A stretch of 64,000 nucleotides of DNA from Campylorhamphus procurvoides (Eukaryota; Chordata; Aves; Passeriformes; Dendrocolaptidae): assembly GCA_013396655.1 (NCBI GenBank), contig WBMV01002681.1, forward strand, positions 2,170,001 through 2,234,000, in the 5' to 3' direction. Shown here piece by piece: positions 47,786 to 59,518 of the stretch. The notes under the pieces are model-generated. The model did no database searches. It was not told the origin of the DNA and worked only from the letters and a program-made list of their open reading frames with translations. Positions within the stretch are counted from its first letter, which is position 1, and every line of letters starts with the position of its first letter. The position numbers and the translations under genes are program-made.

Positions 47786-48574
47786 GTCCCAGAGATTTTT
47801 TTTCTCTTCAGTTACTCTTTGTAAATGTAGTTTTCTTCATACCTTAAAGAAGTCCCCTGTTTTATCAGCATCATTTAGCTGTCCCTTTGTGCCAGAATTA
47901 TTTACCTGCAAATGCAAATGTAGAATTATTTACCTGATACTGCTCTTAGAGATCTTGTGTTGGTGAGGGTTTTTGTTCTTCATAATCCTTCTTTTTACTG
48001 GAAAAAAAAATAGTTCCATTACAAATTCTAAGGAATTTTATATTATGGGTTATCATGGTTTTGCAATCATTAGTAGTTTATCTCACTTTTCTACTATTTG
48101 CCACAGGCTGCAAGCATTTGCAAAAGACGAAAGCACAAAAGAACTTTGTTACTTGCAAGATATATTAAGCTGGTAGGTCAACACACATTTCAGGACAATC
48201 TATGAACTAACCAGAGTATTGTAGGATAGCTGTGTCTGTTTGACACTTATGAAATTGCACTTTAGGTAATGATACACTTCCCACCTGCCTAATATCTATT
48301 TTGTAATCAATTCCAACCTGCTTCCCAGGACAGTAAAAAAGCTTGTTTCTATTTAACACATACCTTTCTGATTAATGACAGCTTCTTTTTTCCTTTGTTG
48401 CACATAATAGGCTGAAGACATAATAGTAGCCATAATTTAGCCATGCCTGTGATCAAATTCATTTTTTCTATTAAAAAAATATCCACTACTCACAGATTGC
48501 TAGCATACTGTATTAAAGAAATCATTGTGATACTATATGGGGAAAAAATAAGCACCAGAGTTGATTATATTAAT
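47786..48574. other. Intergenic, nothing recognised
   Basis: AT-rich DNA between the solo LTR and the CR1 fragment. No gene or repeat was recognised. Confidence 0.6.
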
Positions 48575-49000
48575 TATCCAGAGGGGATGCCATATGATGA
48601 GCAGCTGGGGTCACTTGGTCTGTTCAGCCTGAAGAAGAGGAGACTGAGAGGAGACCTCATTGCAGTCAGTGACTTCCTCATAAAGGGAAGAGGAGGGGCA
48701 GGCACTGATCTCTTCTCTGTGGTGACCAGTGACAGGACCTGAGGGAATGGCCTAAAGGGTAGGTTTAGGTTGGATATTAGAAAAAGATTCTTCACCCAGA
48801 GGGTGGTTGGGCATTAGAACAGGCTCCTCAGGGAAGCAGTCACAGCACCAATCTTATTGAAGTTCAAAAAGTATTGAGACAGTACTCTCAGGCACATGGT
48901 GTGACTCTTGGGGCTGTCCTGTGCAGGGCCAGAAGTTGAACTTGATCCTTGTGGGTTCCTTCCAATTCAGCATATTCTTTAACGATTCCATAGAGATTCT
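48575..49000 (+). mobile_element. CR1 LINE 3' end, 5'-truncated
   Basis: The order of motifs is that of the CR1 3' end: gttcagcctgaagaagagga, gagaggagacctcattgcag, gtgaccagtgacaggacctg, aggttggatattagaaaaag, ttcttcacccagagggtgg, and finally ttccttccaattcag before a degraded ATTCTATG-like tail. Plus orientation. The open frame at 48443-48742 and its antisense are by-products of this relic. Both boundaries are approximate. Confidence 0.92.
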
Positions 49001-52000
49001 AGGACTCACAAGCAGAAGTTTTTATGACTGCATATTATATAGTTTCAACTTAGCATAGGATTCAAGTAATAGGAATATCACTACTTTCTAGAACACAAAG
49101 ATCGAAATTTACTAAGTGAGTCTCAGCTGAACTATTTATTTTTGTGGCACGTATGAACAATAAGGACTTAAGGAATCTAATTTTGTTCCTTCTGTATTTT
49201 ACACATCTTAGTAAACATTTTCTTTTCAGGTGAGGTGAAAGAAACGTGCCACATTGTGTAACAAAGCACATGGTACATTCCCAGGTTTGGACAGAAATGA
49301 CATGGCATATTTTACATATTGTACATGCATCAATCATTTTATTTTGAGAAACTTGGTCCTTTCCCTTGGTACAGCATAGCTACATTATATGAACTGTAAA
49401 AAGAAACTTGAAATACATTTGCTGTATTAAGTTAGGACCTTATCTCTGCCTCAGATATTTTGGCTTCTGAAGGTTAAGGTCCTGGGGATTCTGCCAGAAG
49501 GCAAATGCTGGGCTGGCAGACAGCATGTCCTTTCAGTCATGGGGATGTTGTCCTTCACTTCTTCTGAAAGAAACATCTTTTGAATAGCTGTAAAACAAAC
49601 TCTTTTAACTTTCCTTTTTCTATGAACAAGGTAATAATCCTGTAAGAGGCCAACAGTTCATTTGGAATCCATTCCCACTCCACCCTCCACAAGGCTGTTC
49701 ATGATCTTATGACCGTCATCCACTTTAACTTTTGTTTTTCTTCTTTATGAGGAATAGAAACAGAATTAGGCTATATTCTGACTTCATCCCTTTGACAGAG
49801 CAAAGTATTCTCCTATTTGATCTAATACACTACTAGTTTATGTGTTTCCTTACCTCCCATGCCACAGTCCTGATCCATACGTCTAACTTCTAATCCTAGC
49901 CAAGGGCAAACAATGGTAACTGTCAGAAACTGGATTAGCAACAGAGCTCTGAGCTTACTTTATGAGGAGATGCTGCCTAACTGATCTTCCCAGTTTCCCT
50001 GCCCTATTTAGTTTTCCAGGTGTGGGACATGAGAACAAGAGCAAACATGACCCACAGTGGGAGCATTGGAAGGGATGAGATAACAAAAAAGGAATGGTGT
50101 TACCCAAATAGAAAAATTATATGAAGTGACTGATTTTGAAATATTTTAAAAATATTAGAAAATCACTTTCTTCCTCTGCTGGTTAAAATTTTAAATCTTT
50201 TATTCAATCTTACATGTCTGTTAGCATGCTGGGGGCAGGGGACTACTGCAAGACAGGGAAAAACAAGACTCTTTGAAGTTCCAACTAGTTCTTTTATCAG
50301 GGGTTTTCTTTACCATCATGGTGTTATACCTAAGGGAAGGAAAAGAATTTCACACCAAATGACTTGCAGCTGGAATTATTTCTACTTGCAAAAAATATGC
50401 ATTTTTAAACTGGATCTCACTGATTTTCTCATTACATCTGCCTTTTTAGTATAACTCCTGCACTCTGTAACTAGACTTCTTGTGTGGCAAGTAGCCTGAG
50501 AGTAATTTCTCTCTCTTTCCCACTATCTGCTCTCACCACACTGAGTTCTGCTTAAGGCAACAGAACTACATCAGCTGTTAAAGACAGATGCTCAAATAAT
50601 CAAATACCTAACCAGTTACACAAACTAATTTCATAAGCAATCATAATTTCCACCTCCTTTTTTCAGAAACTAGAGGAAAAACTTATTTTCAAAATGGAAA
50701 TGAAATTGCCTAGACATGTGCACTTTCACTTTTCAAAAGTAATTATTAAACTGCTTAACTTTGGCAATTTAAAACCTCCCACTGCGAGAAGTAGGTATAG
50801 AAAAAAGCATAATGAGGAACACAATTCTATTCTCACCTTATAAAAGGACAGGCTTGAAGCAAGATCTGACTTCAAAAGCCTGCATTCCTGGCTGATCCTC
50901 AAGTCATGCTAGCTCTGAGGCTGCACCTCCTCAATGCTGATTTGCACACCACGGGTACAATATGTGGGCAAATATTGGTACTCTCCAGAGGTACCAATGG
51001 TGAGAGACAAGTTCTTGAGAAGAATAGCAGGCATGCCCAGAAGAAGCAAGGGGAAGACCCTTTGTTTCCACTTTACTAATTGCATAGTGAGATATTTATG
51101 GGTAAAAGCAAAAAAAAATAAATTAAAAATAATAATAAAAAAATAAAAAAGCATCTTGAAAAAAAGTCTGGATATCAGAATTTTTTTTTTAATAAGCACA
51201 TTGTAAAAATAAATTCTTATAAATAATACAAATGAAAACTTAGTAAATAGTCCATCAGTCTCTTTCAGATAGTATAATTATCATCTGTCAACAGCAAAAA
51301 AAAATACTGTTTTATTTCAACAGTCTCTATGAGTTCATAGGCACTTATTTCACAAGCCCCCAAATACAGCACCATTCTTCTTCTTATGGGTAGAAGACTG
51401 GGGTAACAGAGACTAAATGTCTTGCCTTGGGAGGCAGAAGATTGACCATAAGGACTAAGTCTCCACCTTTCCTATTGTCTCAGAGATTTTTTTTTTTTTT
51501 CAAAAGGCCATTTTCCCCTCTTCATGTTACACTCTCTTTTAGGAAGTCTTTGGCAAGCATTATATTGAGCCAAATCAACATGAAATTACACAGGACCTAA
51601 TATTTTTCCTACTTATTTTTCAAACCTAAAAATGAAATTGGTAAGATATAAAAAGTGAAAATACAGGACGGGATAAGCCTCTTGAATTTCTTTATACCTC
51701 AGAAGAGAAAGAACATAAAATATCAAAGAAACACTTCATTTTATTTGCAATGTATGCTTTGATAAGTATATCTTGTCAGATTTAACTTTCAAACAGGAAG
51801 TTTAATATTCTTGCAATATTCCCTGCTGATTTAGATGGCAGTAAAACTACAGCCAAAGGGCCTCTCTAAAGTCAGTATTTTGGCTCATACACTGGTCAGT
51901 TCCTGTTCAAAGGTTCTTTGTGAATAATAAATCAAGCAAATAGAATAATATAAAGGAGCCATCCTTTGGAAGAACTTGTATGCTATAATTTCTTCAGAGG

Positions 52001-55000
52001 AAAAAGCTCACCAAAATGCAACTGAAAACCTTGAAAGAAAAAAAAAATGTCACAGAACTTATTTTTAAATGATGTTCTATATCATATTCAAAATGAGGGT
52101 GTAAGCAGCCCTATAAAAAGGGTGAATATCCAAACTCTGGCAAAACCAGTCAGCCACCTGCCTGACTAGCTGCGTGACACAGCTGGGTAGTCACCTATAA
52201 ATACCCAGTGGATCTGGCTGAGCCACCAAACACATTCATTTCTTGGAAAGACAGTGTAGATGTGAAATGTAATTCATCAATTCTGCATGTTTCTTTGGAC
52301 AAGAAACAGGAATCCAGGTTGGTAGGAGGCAGAGAAAGTGTACAGGGGAACAAGCCCTGGAGACCATGAGAAGTTAAGCAACTGGACAGCTGGAATTGTG
52401 TTTTCTGTTTCCCTTTTTGTAACCTTCTCTTCCCAAACACAATTTCCAGACTTATACCTGTAGACCTACAAAGCTAATTTTTGCTTTGCAATTAAGCCTG
52501 CCTGGGGTTGGAGGCAGTGGGGGTAAATGTTTAATACAGATGAAGTGTTTGAAGCCACCTGGGAAGGACATTGGACACTGCAGAATGTTTCCTTCCTAAT
52601 TGCGAAGAAACAGCTTAGGGACCTGGCATGATGATTAGGAACAAGTGCACTCCAGTAAGTATAAACCAACTCCTCCCCCTGCCATGATCAGAATGCTGAG
52701 ACAAATCCCATTGCTCTTAGGAAATCTTGAGCCATCACAGCAACAGGGGCAGCCACGACGATAATGAGTGGTGCAGAGAAAGGAGAGTGGCAGCTCCTTA
52801 TTAACAGAAGAGTGGGGAAATAGTCAACAAAAGGAAAAAAAATTACAAAATACAAATCTGAAAAAGATTTTGGTTTTTTTCACAGTGTGTTGCTAGGCAG
52901 ACTTGTAGTTCCGGCAAACTCACATCACTGATTTTTGGCATTAAAGATGGAAAAGATAGACTTTGAGTAATCATAGCCACAACTATAAGACAATGTTCAG
53001 AAAAGAAAAATGGAAAAGTTATGCAGTATCCAGCTTCATGGTTTCATCTATTTTTTCAGGTATGAGTTATGGTCACATGTTTAGGGAGGGCAGCTTATCC
53101 TCTTTCCTCTGAATAATCTGTACCATCTGATTTGTCAATTCCTTCTCAGGTTTCTTGCTATCTCCATCAATGTTGGATATAGTATAAGGCTGGTATTTCA
53201 GAACTTTTTCTCACTGAAGGAAGTGATATACTGTCAAAACGCTGAAGAAACATATCTCAGGATTTGTTCCCTCAAAATTTGTCATAGGGATGCAATATGA
53301 CAGTTTTAATTAGAATTATGTATATATGAATCATCCTGTTATTGAATTGCTTTATTAGATTTTTTGCTGTTGAATTACCCTTTTCAACATATATGAATTT
53401 TTAGTTTCATGAAAAACTTCACTGACTGCTATTAAATAGATTATTTTTTTTTCTTCCATGTGCCTTCAAACTAAGGCCACAGTCATGCAAAAACAAATGC
53501 CTAAAAAGTATGTTCTCTAGTTTGCCTCTCATCAATACAACTAATTAAAAGATAAAATAAAATGATAAGCCTTCACATATCAGTCATACTCCCTTCAAAT
53601 AACAAACTTGGCAACAGAATCAGGAAATAACATAAATTGACAATCATAGAGCAAAAAAACCCAAAACACCAGTACTTTAATTTTCAATAGTAACACTTTA
53701 AAAAGATGAGACTTCTGGTATGGAAGATGAATTTCTTAATAATGCAGAAGAAAAGTTAATACAAAGCCAAAACTGTCAAGCTTCTTAATCTATATTTAAA
53801 ATCCTCTTAAGAAGTAGTTTGAATTTAGTAGTCAGTAGCCACACTTGAATAGTTTGATCAAATAAACTTTGGTTATGTAAATAATCTCAGAATTTTTTAT
53901 TATTGCTTTTTTTTTGTTAAAAATGAAAATAGGTAACTTTGAATTAATGAAGAGCTGTCATATATCAAGTATAGGAGACTGAAGAGGGAATAAGAGGATT
54001 GTGCCTCAGAATTTTCACCAGTGTTTTCAACATTACTTGTATTTACAGGAACAATGTTATTGAAGAATATACCTTTCCACTCCTTACAAGATAAAACTAC
54101 CTGTAAGGTGGTATCTGACCACTTCTGAAGGACTCTTATAAACAATGCAATTTTTTTTTTTCAAAAGAACATAGTGGCTATTTTGTAAGTAAGATATAGA
54201 AATAAGTGTCTCAATGAGGGACCTTGACCAGTCCTCAATCATTACAAGATGAAATTAGGAATAGAAGCTGCAAGCATGTAATGAGCCCAGAGAGCACTGT
54301 CAGACATCCTTTGAAAAAATATATAGAAAAAAACTTAGAGGATAACAATAAAACAAGAGGCATATTTTGTTTACCTCCATTTATGGCTCCTAGGTTCTTG
54401 AAAACAGGTGGTGTGATAGACATTGAGTTGCATTTTATGTGAAGGCTGACACGTTTTTTGGTCTCTACACCTGTTGTAACATGTTGTTCTGAAAGCAAAA
54501 AAAGTAATTAAACACCATATACATGGAATAACAACTTGTTTTAATACTAGTCTTTTATTTAACTCATACTGATTACCTGAAATTAGAAAACAGAATTCTG
54601 CAAAGAAGTGTTCATATAATCTGTGTGAGAAACTCTATTTGTAGTTCTGCAGAGACAAATTATGTAAAAAGGATGAAAGCGCTGAGTCTGTGAAAATACT
54701 AAAATACAGAAAGATTTGCTGAATAATGTTCCACTACACAGGAAAGAAGAAAAAAATTTCCTTCATGAAACATACCCTGAATGAACTAAATTACTTCCAG
54801 TAAAAGAGTAATACACTTACACAATATACAGTCCTGGACAATGTTGAATAAAAAGACTCATGAAATAAATGAAGAAAAGGTACTTGGTGAACAAGAGCAT
54901 CCTAAAGATTAAAAGAAAAACAGAAAGACACTGCTAGAGACACTTACAGAAGAATGCAAAGAAAGACGGTGGAAGTCCAGAATTCAAATAAAATTATATG

Positions 55001-58000
55001 AAAACTTGGCTCAAAGGGAGAAAAGAATCTTTGCTCAGGAGTTAGAATAGCTCACTAAAAGAGCTTTAAACTAGATTTGAAGGAAGAAGGGGATAAACCA
55101 AGGCTCACTAGAGATAAGCCTGGGGGCAGCATGCAAGTGTTCAAGGGACAGTGTGCTAGCAAGGTCCTTTTTATCCTATTCTTAAAACAGGACCTCACAG
55201 ATATGTGATGAGAAAAGACTACTACTGGTTAAAAGACATTAATTTTCTGATGGAGTCAAAACACACAGATAGGTTCAGCTGAAGCAAGTTTATGGACAAA
55301 TTAGTACCCTCCTCATTACTTTCCTTGATGATGCAAAACTTGACTATTACACAAAAAGTTTGAAATCTGAAATATGTTTATATATTGGCACTAAAGCTTT
55401 ATATGTAAGGGTAAAGCAAGCAGGGAGATTTAAAATTACAATTATTTCCCATGCTTTTACATGAAATATTTTGTATTACTTTTCTTAAGTTAAAAGAGCT
55501 ATTATTAGAAATGCAGCTCTTTGTGCGTAAATGTGGCAGATGGTGCATAGGAGTAAGTGGTGAGCAATTTACAGTAAACAAATTCTTTATCTCTGACGGG
55601 TCATGGGGAGAACAAGCATGGTCCCCAGTTCAATCAGGGGGTTGTCTGGAAAACGGTGGTGTTCAAATGTACTAATCATGGTGGAACACGCTTAAAAAGG
55701 AAAACAAAGCAAACACAAAGTCTTTATATTAGCAAACTGAGAAACACTTTTTCTATGGGGATTTGTCAGCCTTCTGGGGCTGAGGGTATGATGCAATTTG
55801 TAAAGGTGCTCCAGAGTGCTCAGCATCTACTACTACAGGCACTGTTACAGGCTTCACTGAAGCAGTCAAATTTAATTCAGGTATTTACTAGCAAAGTGCA
55901 GCTCTTATTAGTAGCCTCTATACATGGCCTGTTATGTGCAAATAAGACTTTATAACTCCTTTAAACGTGTGTCTTATAAAACGGTACTTGGTGCAGATCT
56001 GGGTTTTCCTTAACCTTTTCAGAAGATGAGGAAATTGTGTCAGAAGCTGATTGATTCTTTTGAGTAAAGCAACCCTAACTAAAAGAGTGTGAGTAATGCA
56101 CTTAGGGGATTTTTGCTGCACTGTTCAGACACAATATATTTGTGATACCCACATTACCTGTATCTGTCTGCAGTAGAACTATGAATGAATTGTGACAGAC
56201 CTACAGTTATCAAACATATTTTCTGTACTTTTTAAATTTGGACTCCAGCAGCAGTCTGTGCCTAGCAGGTAACTAATGCCACTAGCTATAAGTGAATAAT
56301 CGTGCTTTCTCAAGTAGATGATGGGCTTGCTAAGTTGCAGATATTCCAGATTGTTGTCTTCCTCCTTAAATTAGAATTAAATTAACTTTGCATTGAAAAA
56401 TAATTTATGCATTTTCAAAATCTGGCTAGATGTAATCACTCTGAGAATGATTTTAGCCTGAAATTGGCAATTCCATCGGTTATCTTCTCTGTAATTCCAC
56501 TTGTTTTTGAACATACAAATTCTCATGTTCTTTGCTGACACATTAACAAACTACCAAATACTGTTTTTTAGCAAAATCCTGCCAGATTGCACTCTTCATC
56601 CAAAACCTCTGTCTCCCTCTGCTTCTTCAGTAGTTCCTTTGTCTTTTCCACACACATGTAACTCCAAGATACCATGGCCACGTGGAAACGCACTTTAACA
56701 CAGATTTTACTTACCAAAATGCTTAGAGAAAGGACGCTTGTCCCTGAATCTTCACATTTTCCACACTGATGTTTACTTTTCCAAGCTTAATGGATTAATT
56801 TTCCTTTATTTATAGCTTATGAATCCTCCAACTTCTGCACATATCCTTTTTTCCTTCTTCAACTGAGGAAAACTCTTCTCTGAAATGTTCATATTCTTTG
56901 TTGCTTAGGCTTTCCTCCTGAAACCTGCCCTTTGTAGCACAGTCCTGCACTACAGCAAAAGCCTCTGCAGACCTACCTGTGAGTGCTACTTACAACGTTT
57001 AATGAGCATTTGCATATGGAGACAGAGAAGGTGGAGAGGGGGGACAAGATTTTCTGTGAACTACTGGTGAAAACGCATAGTAATTAATCAGCTAAATAAA
57101 ATAAAATAAAGATCTGAACACATTACTTCTCAGTTTCTGATCTCATACACTTTTGAAAGTCTCAAATCTTCCTTGGACTGGCACTAAAAGAACCATCAAA
57201 GCTTTTGCAGAACCTAGTTAGTAATTTCCCCAGGGAAATTGCAGCTCCTATCACAGGCATCAAGATCAACAAAAATCACTCCTCTTCCTTCCCCAACAAG
57301 TTGAGCAATGAAAAGATATGATGGATTTTAAGTAAATAAATACTCCCATCCAATACTTGAAATCCAAACATCAAAACAAATGCCATGATCGCTGATTTTC
57401 ACTATATACACGAGCAACAGAAAGGAAAATTCAGCAACAGAGATGTTGTTGGGGTTGTTAGGGTTTTTTTTAATCCTTTGCTTTTTCAAATCAGATGCAA
57501 TAAAAATCATTGGCAAAACAGTTCTCATTTATAATGGGAAGTTTTGAATCTGAGCTTTCCTGTGTTATTTCAGCCCAAACAATCATTTATCTGTGTTGTT
57601 TTGTTCTCTGACATTAAAAAATGTAAATTTTACGTTTCTGACACTCCTTAATCATTTTGGATAATCACAGTTAAGCTATTTTTAGCAAATTACATTAAAC
57701 CTATGCACATGCATCTGTGCTTAAGATGAAGGCAATCATTGCGATTCATGTTTGAGACACAGGGCTGACAAAGAGATGCAACTCTGTGACCTGTATGTCC
57801 AGTGGTTGTGGAATAATGCTGTGAGAAGTACTTCTGTGAAGTGAATCTCAAAGCTGTGGCACGGTTTTCATTTAACTTAGCAGATTCTTAGTGCTTTTTG
57901 TTCTTCTGCACTGAAAACACTGTCTTCAGAGAGATCTGGAAGTCCTATCTTCATGAAAGTTTTACACTTGCTTTCCAATGGCTGGATAACACTGTAATGC

Positions 58001-59104
58001 CTAGAAAAAAATTGTAGATTTATTTTCTTTTAAATTAGTATCTTCTGCTCAGGAGAGGTTTGGAATGTTTACAGTACTTTGCAGAACAACATCTGTGTTT
58101 TAACAGAAATAAATCCAGAGCATCAGGCATGTTTTAGTCTTGGGGGTGTTATTCAATAGTTCTTTATGAAAACTGACTTACACAGTTTAAGGTTTTCTTG
58201 GTCTTTTGTTAGGTACCTGATTTGGTACTTCCTGATATTGCAAATTATAAAATAAATGATGAAAAACACAAAGTGAGAAGTACAGCTAATTTTTACTGTA
58301 ATAATAAATTTACTGCTAATTGGAAAGAATTATACAGTTGCATCCCATTCTTGCCTAGAAAGTACTAAATAACTTCGGGCAGTTAACTGTAAAATACATG
58401 AAATCATTGTTTATTGAGGTCAAAGATGAGCAAAAAAACATGGGAAACACTAGTGAAGTTCATTTCGATGAACAACTATTACTGATATATCAAATCCAGT
58501 CAATCATCTGCTGTTTGAGTCCATGAGAATTCTAGGAAACAGATGAAATTCATATGACCTTTGCATCCAATAAAATTAAATAGCATTTATTTTTATGACA
58601 AAAAATTGTTCCCACCAATCTACACAGGAATATTTCTGTAAGAAAGTGTTTATGTTTACACAGCTTCAAGAGATATGTGGGCAAACATTTAATTATCAAC
58701 ATTTTTTTTTTACATAATGTACATCAATCTCTACTAGTAGAAGCACTGTTTGTGAAGTACAAATTAAATTTGTTCTACAGAAATATATTTATTCTGTGAC
58801 CTGTAATTATTGAAACAGTATTTGAAATGAGATGTCTTTTAAGTTCTGTAATTCCAGAAAAAACACTGAACTACACTGCAAGAATGAAAGCAGGTTAGTT
58901 GTACTTTGGGTATGGGCTCTTAAATGTACAGGTGTTACATAGAGAAATATTTTGTGCAAGTTCCGTTTGCCCATCTACAACTTTTTTCTTTAACAGCAAA
59001 CATGATACATTTTCATGTTTAACATGAATATCAAGATTTCTTCCTCTGCATCCTTTTTCTTCCTTCCTTTTTTTTTTTCCTTTTTATTTAATTTTTGGGT
59101 GCAG
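49001..59104. other. Intergenic, no gene recognised
   Basis: AT-rich DNA with an A-rich patch at 51109-51151 and T-runs near 51180 and 51487. A TATA box is at 50839 and further TATA-like sequences are at 52112 and 52196. Overlapping open frames at 55451-55955 are unrecognised. No gene can be supported. Confidence 0.55.
50839..50847 (+). promoter_or_regulatory. TATA-box match TATAAAAGG
   Basis: TATAAAAGG is an exact strong TATA-box form. It lies 87 bases upstream of the first in-frame ATG-bearing 70-codon ORF (50934-51146). Single TATA matches arise often by chance in AT-rich DNA. Confidence 0.2.
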
Positions 59105-59244
59105 CAACCAGGAATCTCTGTCTGTCCCCCTTAATGAATGATCAAGACCTTTTAAGATACTCAAAGCTGGCTGCCACAGAACGGGGAGTATTCAAATTAC
59201 TTCTTAAAAACCTTGGTTATGACACTTGTCAGTTTTACATCATG
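59105..59244 (+). CDS. Candidate unassigned exon (46 codons)
   Basis: A pyrimidine tract about 60 bases long ends in gggtgcag at 59104, and the segment closes with catg|GTAAGA. Between them one frame is open through 46 codons after two leading bases, including NDQDLLRYSKLAATERGVFK and LLLKNLGYDTCQFYIM, with balanced, soluble-protein-like composition. The protein is not recognised. It is not part of THSD7A, whose stop lies 36 kb upstream, and does not resemble PHF14. It could be a single exon of an unknown gene, a long non-coding RNA exon, or chance splice signals around an open frame. No partner exon was found. Confidence 0.25.
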
Positions 59245-59427
59245 GTAAGACAAATTTTTCATATGGGTTGTTTACTGAATAACAAAAAAATTTAATTAGC
59301 TTTAGGTCCTTGCTTTTGCTCTATTTTGGAATGTATGGTCATGATACTGCTCTAAGTAAATCTCTAAAAATGAATTCCTGATCCTGTCTTTCCAGTTATG
59401 TATTGTAGTATGCAAATCAATTCTGCT

Positions 59428-59453
59428 TCTCTCTCTCACACACACACACTCAC
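59428..59453. repeat. (CT)n(CA)n microsatellite
   Basis: tctctctctcacacacacacactcac; simple dinucleotide repeat. Confidence 0.9.
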
Positions 59454-59501
59454 ATGAATATTTCTGCCTCTTTTTCAACAACCGGTGCCCCACACTGTAT
59501 T

Positions 59502-59518
59502 AAAAAAAAAAAAAAAAA
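59502..59518. repeat. Poly-A run with A/G-rich tail
   Basis: Seventeen A residues followed by GA-rich sequence. No retrocopy body was recognised next to it. Confidence 0.85.

Noticed and set aside
48443..48742. 99-codon open frame and antisense frame
   Set aside because: Most of it overlaps the CR1 3'-end relic, whose motifs explain the open frame.
52112..52205. Two TATA-like sequences (ctataaaaagg and ctataaatac) about 90 bases apart
   Set aside because: Common by chance in AT-rich DNA; no supported ORF, CpG signal or splice donor follows.
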